A DNA stretch of 64,000 nucleotides from Pseudomonas spelaei (lineage in GTDB: Bacteria; Pseudomonadota; Gammaproteobacteria; Pseudomonadales; Pseudomonadaceae), in the NCBI RefSeq assembly GCF_009724245.1, contig NZ_WNNK01000012.1:124001-188000 (forward strand). The letters are read 5' to 3'. The position numbers and the translations under genes are program-made. Positions 52,028 to 61,800 of this stretch are shown in pieces. The notes beneath the pieces were generated by a model. The model worked only from the letters and a program-made list of their open reading frames with translations, made no database searches and was not told the DNA's origin. How positions within the stretch are numbered: position 1 is the first letter of the stretch; every line of letters begins with the position of its first letter.

Positions 52028-53731
52028 ATGAACGCTGTAAGCCTGGAACAAACAGAACGCATCTGGCTGGACGCTTATCTGCCCGGCGTGCCAGCGGATA
52101 TCGAGGCCGGGATCGAAGACTATCCGTCCTTGCGCGAGGTGTTCCTGGAACACCTGCATAAATTTCGCGAGCGCGTGGCTTACGTCAGCATCGGCACCGA
52201 GATGACCTACGCCGACTGGCAGGTCCAGGGCATTGCGTTCGCGGCCTGGCTGCAGGCCCAGGGGGTGAAAAAGGGCGACCGCGTGGCGCTGATGATGCCC
52301 AACTGCTTGCAGTACCCGATCTGCCTGTTGGGTACGATCCTCGCCGGCGCGGTGGTGGTCAACGTCAACCCGCTGTACACCGCCCGCGAACTCCAGCACT
52401 TGCTCAAGGACAGCGGCGCCGAGACCCTGGTGATCTTCGAGAACTTCGCCCACACCCTGGAAAAGGTCGTGGCCGCCAGCGCGGTCAAGCGCATCGTGGT
52501 GGCCGCCATTGGCGACTTGCTCGGCACCTTCAAGGGCGCGGCGATGAACTTCATTCTGCGCAGCGTGCAGAAACAGGTGCCGCGCTTCAACCTGCCGGGT
52601 GCGGTGCGTTTTAACCAGGTGCTCAAACAAGGGCGAGGCCAGACTTACCTTCCGGTGGCGATGGACCGCGAAGACCTGGCCTTCCTGCAATACACCGGAG
52701 GCACCACCGGGGACGCCAAGGGCGTGATGCTCAGTCACCGCAACATTATCGCCAACCTGTTGCAGGCCAAGGCCTGGGTCGGTGACCAACTGGATCAGGA
52801 CAAACAGGAAACCAACGTCACCCTGTTGCCGCTCTATCACATCTTTTCCCTGACGGTGAATTGCCTGATGTTCATGTGCCTGGGCGGGCGCAACATCCTG
52901 ATCGCCAACCCCCGGGACGTGAAGCGGGTGCAGATGATCCTGCGCAAGGAGCGCTTCAATGGCATTGCCGGGGTCAACACGTTGTTCAACGGCTTGCTGG
53001 AAAACAAAGAGTTTTGCGCGCGGGACTTCTCCGACCTGCGGCTGGTGATTGCCGGCGGCATGGCAACCCACACCGCCGTGGCCAAGCGCTGGAAGGAAGT
53101 CACCGGGCTGCCGATCATCGAAGGCTACGGCCTGACGGAGTGCTCGCCGGTGGTGAGCATCAGTCCCATCGATATCTCACGCATGCGTGAGATGGAGTTC
53201 ACCGGCAGCATCGGCGTGCCGTTGCCGTCGACCTGGGTGCGGTTTATCCGTGAGGACGGTGAACTGGCGGAGGTCGGCGAGCCAGGTGAGTTGCAAGTGC
53301 GTGGCCCGCAGGTGATGCAGGGTTACTGGCAGCGGCCGGCGGAAACCGCCGAGGTGCTGGATGCCGAGGGCTGGCTGTCCACTGGCGATATCGGGGTGAT
53401 GAATGAGCAAGGCTACATCCGTCTCGTGGATCGCAAGAAGGACATGATCCTGGTCTCGGGTTTCAACGTGTACCCCAATGAGATTGAAGACGTGGTGGCG
53501 CTGCATCCGGGGGTTGGGGAAGTGGCGGCGATTGGCGTGGAAGATGGCGTTACCGGTGAACGGGTGAAAATCATCGTGGTGCGCAAGGACCCGAGCCTGA
53601 CCCAGGAACAGATCCTCGCCCACTGCCGGGAATACCTGACGGGGTACAAGGTGCCGCGGTACGTGGAGTTCCGCACCACCGAATTGCCCAAGACCACGGT
53701 GGGCAAGGTGCTGCGCAGGGCGTTGCGCTAA
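52028..53731 (+). CDS. fadD: Long-chain-fatty-acid--CoA ligase FadD
   Basis: 567-aa adenylate-forming enzyme that activates fatty acids as CoA thioesters. The P-loop YTGGTTGDAKGVMLSHRN starts near residue 221; GYGLTECSPVVS follows near 370, and the FACS signature includes DGWLSTGDIG-type AEGWLSTGDIGVMNEQGYI and the lysine-containing RKKDMILVSGFNVYPNEIED. The C-terminal catalytic lysine lies in PKTTVGKVLRR. AAGGAGA lies upstream of ATG 52028. It ends the set and is followed by a REPIN. Confidence 0.95.
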   Translation: MNAVSLEQTERIWLDAYLPGVPADIEAGIEDYPSLREVFLEHLHKFRERVAYVSIGTEMTYADWQVQGIAFAAWLQAQGVKKGDRVALMMPNCLQYPICLLGTILAGAVVVNVNPLYTARELQHLLKDSGAETLVIFENFAHTLEKVVAASAVKRIVVAAIGDLLGTFKGAAMNFILRSVQKQVPRFNLPGAVRFNQVLKQGRGQTYLPVAMDREDLAFLQYTGGTTGDAKGVMLSHRNIIANLLQAKAWVGDQLDQDKQETNVTLLPLYHIFSLTVNCLMFMCLGGRNILIANPRDVKRVQMILRKERFNGIAGVNTLFNGLLENKEFCARDFSDLRLVIAGGMATHTAVAKRWKEVTGLPIIEGYGLTECSPVVSISPIDISRMREMEFTGSIGVPLPSTWVRFIREDGELAEVGEPGELQVRGPQVMQGYWQRPAETAEVLDAEGWLSTGDIGVMNEQGYIRLVDRKKDMILVSGFNVYPNEIEDVVALHPGVGEVAAIGVEDGVTGERVKIIVVRKDPSLTQEQILAHCREYLTGYKVPRYVEFRTTELPKTTVGKVLRRALR

Positions 53732-53749
53732 CAGCACCGATTATCCCGT

Positions 53750-53835
53750 GTGGGAGCTGGCTTGCCTGCGATGCAGACGCCTCGATGTATCAGTTACACC
53801 GAGGTGACACTATCGCGGGCAAGCCCGGCTCCCAC
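53750..53835. repeat. REPIN downstream of fadD
   Basis: Arms GTGGGAGCTGGCTTGCCTGC and GCGGGCAAGCCCGGCTCCCAC oppose each other. The loop sequence is closely similar to that at 48127-48211 (CAGACG-CTCG-TG-ATCAGTTACA), so the whole REPIN, not just its arms, was copied. It lies between the convergent fadD and Gfo/Idh/MocA genes. Confidence 0.9.
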
Positions 53836-53854
53836 ATGGGATCACCGCTGAGTT

Positions 53855-54970
53855 TCAGACCTCACTCACCTTGACCCAGCGCTCCTCCCGCGCCGCCACG
53901 CGAATCGCCGTCGCCAACCGCTCAACCTGCCACGCCGCCTCAAAGTCGGTGCCGTCAACACCCTGGCCGGCCAGCGCCATGATCAGTTCCTGTACTTCCA
54001 GCGTCTTCAGCTCGTTGTAGCCCAACTGATGCCCCGCAGCCGGGCTGAACGCCGCATAGCCGGGCAGGGCGGGACCGGCCAGCAAGCGTTGGAAACCGTC
54101 CTGCCCTACACGAAACAGCCGCAGCTCATTCAAGCGCTCCTGATCAAATGCCAGCGTTCCCTGGGTGCCGCTGATTTCAAAGCTCAGGTGGTTCTTGTAC
54201 CCATGCTTGAGCCAGCTGCTGCTGACTGTCCCGCGCGCGCCGTTGGCAAAGCGCAGCAGGGCATGCACCTGATCGTCCACGGCGATCTCCCGCAGTTGCG
54301 TACTGCCTGGCGTGGCGGGGCGGCGGCGGTGCACGGTCTGGGTATCGGCGCAGACACTCTGCACATCCCCCACCAGAAAACGCGCCATGGACAATAAATG
54401 GCTGCCCAGGTCCGCCAGGGCACCGCCGGCATGTCCCACTTCGCAGCGCCATGACCAGGGCGACGCCGGGTCAGCCATGAAGTCTTCACTGAACTCGCCC
54501 TGGAAACTGATGATCTCGCCCAGCTCGCCGCGGTCGATCATCTGCCGAGCCAGGCTGATCATCGGGTTGTGCTGATAGTTGTAACCGACCCGCGTCACCA
54601 CCCCGGCGGCACTGGCGGCGCGGCGCATGGCGTCGGCTTGTTCGAGGTTGACCGCCAGGGGTTTTTCGCAGTACACCGCTTTGCCCGCCGCCAGGGCCGC
54701 CATGGCCATGGGGTAGTGCAAGTGATTGGGGGTGGTGATGGCGACGAGGTCGACCTTGGGATCATTGACCAGCTGTTGCCAGTCGCCATGGGCCTGGGCA
54801 AACCCCCAGGCGGTGGCGCAGCGCTGGGCACGTTCAGTGTCGGCATCGGCCAGGGCGGCCAGCTTGAGATTCACCGGCAGTTCAAACACCGCCCGGGCAT
54901 TGTTGAAGGCCAGGGCGTGGGCACGGCCCATAAAGCCCGTGCCGATCAGGCCGATTCCGAGTTCGCGCAT
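53855..54970 (-). CDS. Gfo/Idh/MocA-family oxidoreductase
   Basis: 371-aa NAD(P)-dependent dehydrogenase. The Rossmann motif GLIGTGFMGRAHALAF is at residues 7-22, the ITTPNHLHYPMAMAAL block near 77, and the family lysine in VYCEKPLAV near 99. The C-terminal alpha/beta domain begins near residue 130. Substrates of this family include inositols, sugars and related polyols. AAAGGA precedes ATG 54970. Two operator-like sites (55014-55056) lie 44-86 bp upstream of the start. Confidence 0.9.
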   Translation of the reverse strand: MRELGIGLIGTGFMGRAHALAFNNARAVFELPVNLKLAALADADTERAQRCATAWGFAQAHGDWQQLVNDPKVDLVAITTPNHLHYPMAMAALAAGKAVYCEKPLAVNLEQADAMRRAASAAGVVTRVGYNYQHNPMISLARQMIDRGELGEIISFQGEFSEDFMADPASPWSWRCEVGHAGGALADLGSHLLSMARFLVGDVQSVCADTQTVHRRRPATPGSTQLREIAVDDQVHALLRFANGARGTVSSSWLKHGYKNHLSFEISGTQGTLAFDQERLNELRLFRVGQDGFQRLLAGPALPGYAAFSPAAGHQLGYNELKTLEVQELIMALAGQGVDGTDFEAAWQVERLATAIRVAAREERWVKVSEV

Positions 54971-55284
54971 AGCCGTGGTCCTTTGGATTATTGTTGTCAG
55001 GAAAGCTATTTATGGAATAAAAATTCCTTAAATTCAATAGATGGAATAAAAATTCATTATCGGGAGGAATCATCCCGGCGAATGTCGCTACATTCAGCCC
55101 GCACCTGCACGGCCTTTAGTTAACAAAACATAACGTAGCGCTGATTGTCAGACGATTCCAAAGCCCGATAGGATGGCCCTGCTTCCTTAAGTGGCTCTAG
55201 ATTGCAGGTTTCAGGATGCTGTCCTGGCCCATAGATCCCGCGGAAGGCAATACGACCTAACAATAATAAATGGGAGAAAGGTCT
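54971..55284. other. 314-bp divergent intergenic region
   Basis: This spacer lies between the Gfo/Idh/MocA gene (minus) and the YCF48-like gene (plus). Its left part holds two operator-like repeats listed separately. A short hairpin CGGGAGGAATCATCCCG lies at about 55061-55077. No gene is supported. Confidence 0.4.
55014..55056. promoter_or_regulatory. Two GGAA-N6-TTCC-type operator-like repeats
   Basis: ATGGAATAAAAATTC occurs at 55012-55026 and 55041-55055, 29 bp apart. The first copy is the full palindrome GGAAT-AAAA-ATTCC (55014-55027); the second has TTCA in place of TTCC (55043-55056). The GGAA-N6-TTCC pattern matches the motif reported for the RpiR-family regulator IolR of Sinorhizobium. 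No RpiR gene is in the window, so the regulator is inferred. Confidence 0.5.
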
Positions 55285-56337
55285 ATGAGTGAGCCTGTCA
55301 TGGGTGGGGTGGTTTGCCGCCCGCGAGCCGCGCGCAGGGTCGCGTTGCTGGCTACAGCGCTCTCGCTGTTGGGGGCTGTCGCGTTGTCGATACCGGCCCA
55401 GGCCGCCAGCGATACCGCCGCACCGCCGGTATTTGCCATTGAGTCGGCCAAGGCCGCCAAAAGCCTGATGATCGATGTTGTCCATGCCGGCAAGCGCCTG
55501 GTGGCCGTCGGTGATCGTGGGCACATTCTCTACTCCGATGACCAGGGCGCCAGCTGGACTCAAGCTAAAGTGCCGACCCGCCAACTGCTCACCGCCGTGT
55601 TTTTTGTCGACGACAAACAAGGCTGGGCTGTAGGTCATGACGCCCAGATCCTCGCCAGTACCGACGGCGGCGTCACCTGGACCCAACAATTTCAAGACCT
55701 CAAGCGCGAAGCGCCGCTGCTGGACGTGTGGTTCAAGGACGCCAGCAACGGCTATGCCGTGGGCGCCTACGGTGCGCTGATCGAGACCACCGACGGCGGC
55801 AAGACCTGGGCCGATGTCAGCGACCGCCTGGACAACGAAGACCAATATCACCTCAACGCCATCGCCTACGTGAAAGACGCCGGCCTGTTTATCGTAGGCG
55901 AACAGGGCAGCATGTTCCGCTCCGGCGATGACGGGCAAACCTGGGAAAAACTCGAAGGCCCCTATGAAGGCTCGTTGTTCGGTGTGATCGGTACCGCCCA
56001 GCCCAAGACCCTGTTGGCCTACGGCCTGCGCGGCAACCTGTTTCGCTCCACCGATTTCGGCAGCACCTGGGAGCCGGTGGAGTTGAATGCCGCCCGTGGC
56101 GCCCTGGAGTTTGGCTTGTCAGGGGCGACTCTGCTGGACGACGGTTCACTGGTGGTGGTCGGTAACGGTGGCAGCGTGGTGGTGAGCCACGACGATGGCC
56201 TGACCTTCAGCGTATTCAATCGCCCGGACCGTATTTCGTTATCGGCGGTCACGGCGGCGGGCAACGGCAACTTGATTCTGGTGGGGCAGGGTGGCGTTCG
56301 TGTCGCCACGTCGACCGGTGCCGAGCTCTCAAAATAA
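55285..56337 (+). CDS. YCF48/BNR-like beta-propeller protein, exported
   Basis: 350-aa protein with a signal peptide at residues ~1-42, ending IPAQAASD. The mature part has repeated blades with the pattern G-x-I-L-x-S-x-D-G-G-x-x-W, for example QILASTDGGVTWTQQF, ALIETTDGGKTWADV and LFRSTDFGSTWEPV, as in YCF48/HCF136-type propellers. Start ATG 55285 is preferred because GGGAGAAAGG lies just before it. It is 18 bp upstream of the MMPL exporter gene and should act with it, perhaps as a periplasmic partner. Confidence 0.85.
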   Translation: MSEPVMGGVVCRPRAARRVALLATALSLLGAVALSIPAQAASDTAAPPVFAIESAKAAKSLMIDVVHAGKRLVAVGDRGHILYSDDQGASWTQAKVPTRQLLTAVFFVDDKQGWAVGHDAQILASTDGGVTWTQQFQDLKREAPLLDVWFKDASNGYAVGAYGALIETTDGGKTWADVSDRLDNEDQYHLNAIAYVKDAGLFIVGEQGSMFRSGDDGQTWEKLEGPYEGSLFGVIGTAQPKTLLAYGLRGNLFRSTDFGSTWEPVELNAARGALEFGLSGATLLDDGSLVVVGNGGSVVVSHDDGLTFSVFNRPDRISLSAVTAAGNGNLILVGQGGVRVATSTGAELSK

Positions 56338-56355
56338 TAAGAAGGCGGGGATCAA

Positions 56356-58731
56356 ATGAGTAGTCATCACAACGACAAGGCCACGTTTCTCGAGCGCCTG
56401 ATTTTCAACAACCGCCCGGCAGTGATCGTCATCTGCCTGTTGGTGAGTGTGTTCCTGTTCTGGCAGGCAACGTTGATCCGGCCGTCCACCAGCTTCGAAA
56501 AAATGATCCCCCTCAAGCATCCCTTCATCGAGAAGATGATGGAGCACCGTAACGACCTGGCGAACCTGGGCAACACGGTACGGATCTCGGTGGAGGCCAA
56601 GGACGGCGACATCTTCACCAAGGAATACATGGAGACCCTGCGTCAGATCAACGACGAGGTGTTCTACATCTCCGGCGTCGACCGCTCCGGCCTCAAGTCG
56701 CTGTGGAGCCCCAGCGTGCGCTGGACCGAAGTCACCGAAGAAGGCTTTGCCGGTGGCGAAGTGATTCCGCAGAGCTACAACGGCTCCCCGGAAAGCCTCG
56801 ACCAGTTGCGCAACAACGTGCTCAAGTCCGGGCAGGTCGGCCGGCTGGTGTCCAACGACTTCAAATCGAGCATCGTTGATATCCCGCTGCTGGAGTCCTA
56901 CCCGGACCCGCAAGACCAGGGCAAGTTGCTGGCCCTGGACTATCAGAAGTTCTCCCACGAGCTTGAGGACAAGATCCGCAGCAAGTTCGAAGCCCAGAAC
57001 CCGAATGTGCAGATTCATATCGTCGGTTTCGCCAAGAAAGTCGGCGACCTGATCGATGGCCTGATCATGGTGGTGCTGTTCTTCGGGATTGCCTTTGTCA
57101 TCACCCTGGTGCTGCTGTACTGGTTCACCTGGTGTATCCGCAGCACCATCGCGGTGTTGATTACCACACTGGTGGCGGTGGTCTGGCAATTGGGGCTGAT
57201 GCACGCTGCCGGCTTCGGGTTGGACCCTTACTCGATGCTGGTGCCGTTCCTGATCTTCGCCATCGGTATCTCCCACGGCGTGCAGAAAATCAACGGTATC
57301 GCCTTGCAATCCAGCGATGCCGACAACGCCCTGACCGCCGCCCGACGGACCTTCCGTCAACTGTTCCTGCCGGGGATGATTGCGATCCTCGCCGATGCGG
57401 TGGGCTTCATCACCTTGCTGATCATCGATATCGGCGTGATCCGTGAACTGGCCATCGGCGCCTCCATCGGTGTAGCGGTCATCGTGTTCACCAACCTGAT
57501 CCTGCTGCCGGTGGCGATTTCCTATGTGGGCATCAGCAAGCGTGCCATCGAGCGCAGCAAGAAGGACGCACACCGCGAGCATCCGTTCTGGCGCCTGCTG
57601 TCGAAGTTCGCCAGTCCTAAAGTCGCCCCGGTGTCGGTCTTCCTGGCACTGATCGCCTTCGGTGGCGGCCTCTGGTACAGCCAGAACCTGAAAATCGGTG
57701 ACCTCGACCAGGGCGCACCGGAGCTGCGTCCGGATTCGCGCTACAACAAGGACAACAATTTCATCATCAACAACTACTCCACCAGCTCCGATGTACTGGT
57801 GGTGATGGTCAAGACCAAGGCCGAAGGCTGCTCCCGCTACGAAGCCATGGCGCCCATCGACCAGTTGATGTGGAAGATGCAGAACACCGAGGGCGTGCAG
57901 TCGGCCATCTCGTTGGTGACCGTGTCCAAGCAGATGATCAAGGGCATGAACGAAGGCAACCTGAAATGGGAAACCCTGTCGCGTAACCCGGACGTGCTGA
58001 ACAACTCCATCGCCCGCGCCGACGGCCTGTACAACAACAATTGCTCCCTGGCACCGGTACTGGTGTTCCTCAACGACCACAAAGCCGAAACCCTCGACCG
58101 CGCTGTGCATGCGGTGCAGGACTTCGCCAAGGAGAACAACAAGGACGGCCTGGAATTTATCCTGGCCGCCGGTAACGCCGGCATCGAAGCGGCCACCAAC
58201 GAGGTGATCAAGGAGGCCGAGCTGACCATCCTGATCCTGGTCTACCTGTGTGTGGCGACCATGTGCATGATCACCTTCCGTTCGTGGGCGGCGACCCTGT
58301 GCATCGTGCTGCCGCTGGTGCTGACCTCGGTGCTGGGCAACGCGCTGATGGCGTTCATGGGCATCGGTGTCAAGGTCGCGACCTTGCCTGTGGTGGCGCT
58401 GGGCGTGGGGATTGGTGTCGACTACGGCATCTACATCTACAGCCGCCTGGAGAGTTTCCTGCGGGCCGGCCTGCCGTTGCAGGAAGCCTATTACCAGACC
58501 CTCAAATCCACCGGTAAAGCCGTACTGTTCACCGGTTTGTGCCTGGCGATTGGCGTGGCCACCTGGATTTTCTCGGCTATCAAGTTCCAGGCCGACATGG
58601 GGCTGATGCTGACCTTCATGCTGCTGTGGAACATGTTCGGCGCGTTGTGGCTGCTACCGGCGCTGGCGCGGTTCCTGATCAAGCCCGAGAAGTTGGCGGG
58701 GCAGAAGGGTAATTCGTTGTTTGCCCACTGA
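56356..58731 (+). CDS. MMPL/RND-family exporter
   Basis: 791-aa inner-membrane protein with the RND plan: one N-terminal span (residues ~20-40), a periplasmic domain, a five-to-six-span block (about 235-400), a second periplasmic domain and a second block (about 620-785). Key segments are LVPFLIFAIGISHGVQKING and VVALGVGIGVDYGIYIYSRL, the equivalent conserved spans of the two halves. It resembles the hydrophobe/lipid exporters grouped with HpnN and MmpL. No membrane-fusion protein or outer-membrane channel gene is nearby. It is coupled to the YCF48-like gene. Confidence 0.9.
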   Translation: MSSHHNDKATFLERLIFNNRPAVIVICLLVSVFLFWQATLIRPSTSFEKMIPLKHPFIEKMMEHRNDLANLGNTVRISVEAKDGDIFTKEYMETLRQINDEVFYISGVDRSGLKSLWSPSVRWTEVTEEGFAGGEVIPQSYNGSPESLDQLRNNVLKSGQVGRLVSNDFKSSIVDIPLLESYPDPQDQGKLLALDYQKFSHELEDKIRSKFEAQNPNVQIHIVGFAKKVGDLIDGLIMVVLFFGIAFVITLVLLYWFTWCIRSTIAVLITTLVAVVWQLGLMHAAGFGLDPYSMLVPFLIFAIGISHGVQKINGIALQSSDADNALTAARRTFRQLFLPGMIAILADAVGFITLLIIDIGVIRELAIGASIGVAVIVFTNLILLPVAISYVGISKRAIERSKKDAHREHPFWRLLSKFASPKVAPVSVFLALIAFGGGLWYSQNLKIGDLDQGAPELRPDSRYNKDNNFIINNYSTSSDVLVVMVKTKAEGCSRYEAMAPIDQLMWKMQNTEGVQSAISLVTVSKQMIKGMNEGNLKWETLSRNPDVLNNSIARADGLYNNNCSLAPVLVFLNDHKAETLDRAVHAVQDFAKENNKDGLEFILAAGNAGIEAATNEVIKEAELTILILVYLCVATMCMITFRSWAATLCIVLPLVLTSVLGNALMAFMGIGVKVATLPVVALGVGIGVDYGIYIYSRLESFLRAGLPLQEAYYQTLKSTGKAVLFTGLCLAIGVATWIFSAIKFQADMGLMLTFMLLWNMFGALWLLPALARFLIKPEKLAGQKGNSLFAH

Positions 58732-58771
58732 GCCGACCCCGCCATGCCGCTGAGACGGCTCGCTTGAAGAA

Positions 58772-58803
58772 AATGCCCGACGCCAAATCGTCGGGCATTT
58801 TTA
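58772..58803 (+). terminator. Rho-independent terminator after the MMPL gene
   Basis: GCCCGACG-CCAAAT-CGTCGGGC forms a strong stem, with A-rich sequence before and ATTTTTAT after, so it can work in both directions. It lies between the convergent exporter and the large toxin-domain gene. Confidence 0.85.
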
Positions 58804-58815
58804 TTCAGGCTGCGG

Positions 58816-61800
58816 TCAGTGCGTCGTGGATTGCGGTGCGGGCGCGATGGCTAAGAAGAGTTGATCCTGGGGCGGTGCGATCAGCACATAGAGGATTTTC
58901 TCGATGGGCTCGGCCCCCGGCTCCTGCTGACTGTGCAACCACGCTTGCACGTGTTGTTTGAGCAGGTCTTTTTGCGTGTATTTGCGCTGGCTGGGTAGTT
59001 TCAGGTGCGCTCGGGTATAGCGGGCAGGGGGTGCATCGGCCGCTGCGTAGTGGAAGTGGCCATACCACAACACGGTCGGAGGCTTTTGTGCTTTGTCATA
59101 CACGGCATATTCAGTGAAAAAATCGCCGCTGAGGGTGGGGCGCTGTGGATCCGCCAGGCTCGTCAGGTTGATATCAACCTCTTTATGGCGCCACAGATAG
59201 TCGAGGCTTTCCAGTGTTGGCCACTGCCGTTTGTAAGCATCACTGCAGATCCGCTGGGCCATTCGCTGCATGTCTCTGGCATGTGCCTTGTAGTCGTCGA
59301 TCAGGTCCTGTGCCGAGGGTTGGCCGGGGTGCTCGCGCGTGATTTCGTCGGCCAGATCCGTCAGCTTTTTGGCTTGCCCGGTGAGCAGTTCATCCCAGTC
59401 GCCCGGGTTGACCGCTTGCCGGGTGATGGGCGATTCCAGTTGCTGCTGTTGGGCGGTTATGACGCGTTCGATATCCGTGCGCTGCTGGATCAGTTTCTGA
59501 CCCAGGCTCTTGAGTGTTGCCAGTGGGCGTGTTTGTGGTTGCGGCTCGGTCGTGACTTCTTCGGTAATCTCTACCCATTCGCCAGCCTGCTGCTCGAACG
59601 AGGCAACGGTTTGTCCATCAGCCGGGTTGGTGATGGTGAAATGCTCATGGGTGATTTTGCCATCGGCTGGCTTGAGGTCGCCGACGAAGTATTTTCGCTT
59701 GCGGGTTTTGAAGATGCGCTTTGTCGGTGCCTTGGGTCGCAGGTTCTTTGATCGCGATGCTTCGACCTCCAGTTCTTCCTGCCTGCGTACCACGGTTTCC
59801 AGCTCGCTTTCGGCCAGCGCCCTGGCGTATCGCAGCTCATTCAACAGTCGCTCGGCCACAGGGTTCAGGCGTTTGGGGTTGACCAGCTTGAGGGCCCCAA
59901 TGGCACCTTCATAGCTGCGGTACTTATCGAGAACGGTGTTGTACACCTGACGCTGTTCATCGAGAGGGTAGCCGCTGCTGCTGCGCACCTCGATATGGGA
60001 CAGCAGGGATTGGCTCAGGCTGGAATGGTCGGCGTGCTCGATGTACAGCGCTTCCAGTGGGGATCGTTCAACGACCGACAGTTCAACGGCTACCCACGAC
60101 AGTGGGATCAGCGCGTTGATTTTCAGGTTCTCCGGGAAAAACTGTTGCGGTGACTTGATCGTTGCCAGCAGCTCTTCACGTATTGCACGTCCAGCCATCG
60201 AGTCCTGCTCCAAAAGCTCAAGGGTAGTCTCCATGCTGCGGGTGTTGACGGCCATGTGCTGTTGGATGTCTGCCAGCGCGATCGATTTGGCAACGTGTTC
60301 ATCATAGGCGGCAGAGTTCCCGAGCTGTTTTTCCAGCAGCATCCGTTGAATCAACTGAGTCATTGGTTCGCCACGGTCGGTAAATCGAAGGGTATCGGCC
60401 CAGGCAATCTCATAGATATGGAGGGTGAGTTGTTCGTCCCAGAGTGTCCTCAGGGTTTTTGCCCGGTCCTGGACATGGCTGCCGGCTCCCCCGTACTTTT
60501 CCAGTTCCTGGCCGACCTTGACCAGTTCGTGGCGTGAGGGTAGCAACTGTGCGTGCCTTTCCTGCAGGGTTTCCAGCAGCGTTTCATACTGGGCACGCAG
60601 CGTCGCGTAGTTGTGCATTTCGCTCTGATGTCGCGTTTCAAGGGTCGACTGCTGTGTGCCAGTGGCATTTTCCAGAAGCCTCCAGACCAGTTTCAACGTA
60701 GCCGCTTGTTTGGTCAGGTTCGTGTGGGCGGTGCTCATTCGAGCCAGTGATGCCCTGAATTCGGTCATCGGGGGTGTGATCTCGACGTTGAGCGCTTGCA
60801 TCCGGACCTGCAACTGTTCTGTTTTACGGCTATTCTCCTCGCGCAAGGCCGCCAGGCGCTTGGGGCCTCCTCCTGCCAGTTTCAGCCCGCGATCCAGGGT
60901 CCAGTGGCCATTGCCATCGGTGCTGAGCTTGATTCCGGGGTGGTTGGGCTTGTCGGGATGAATGATGAAGACTTCGACAAAGCCGGGTACGACCCTGACC
61001 CGGAAAAGCAGGCCTCCCACCGAGGCATGCCAAAGGTTATCGATCTTGAACAGCCCCCTGAAATCTCCAATGGCGATGGGTTTCGGTGCCGGCTCAGGCC
61101 AGCGCACGTTGACCTCAAGCAGCTTTTCCAGCAACCGCGCCGATGCGCTATCGCCGGCCAGGGAACGGTCAAAGTCCAGCAGGGTTCGGCCGCCACCGGG
61201 CGGTTCGGAGGGCAGCCCGACCACTCCCCGTGCAATTACAGGAGGGCGGCTGATCGCCTGGCCGGGCGCACGCCTGAATGGCAGTCGTGGGAGGGACTCG
61301 ACTACCGGCCGGCCTGATGCTTCGGTCGGCAATCCATGGTGCAGCAAGACCATGCTGAGGTTGAGCAGCAGGTCAACCCACGCCAGTTCCCTGGCCGTGG
61401 GGTCTTCGCTCTCCAGCGCGGGCAGGTCCTGTTTGAGGCCCAGCGCCAGTTGCATGAGCCAGCCGACTGCCGCCAACGGTCCGCGCACCAGCATCAACAA
61501 GGTGTTGAAGCCCAGTTGTACGCCTTCCAGAATCAACGCCCATCGGCTTTCGGCGTTGGAGGTTGACTCCCGGTCGGCCTGATCCAGAAGCTGGCGGGCT
61601 TCGGACACAAACAGGTAGTCCATCAGTTGGCCGCTGTTCAGCGCCTGTTGGAGCTGAACGTTGCTCTCATCATCGGCAGGGGCCAGCGTCGCGGGTTTCG
61701 GAACGTCGGGCAATGGGTCGAACTCCGAACCTATACCGCCGATACGTACATAGTGAGGCTCTTTAAAACCCCCATTGTTGTAAATGGCCCTGGCATCATC

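Noticed and set aside
56329..58110. 593-aa antisense open frame opposite the MMPL gene
   Set aside because: Shadow of a well-supported membrane protein gene; same compositional bias as the other antisense frames.
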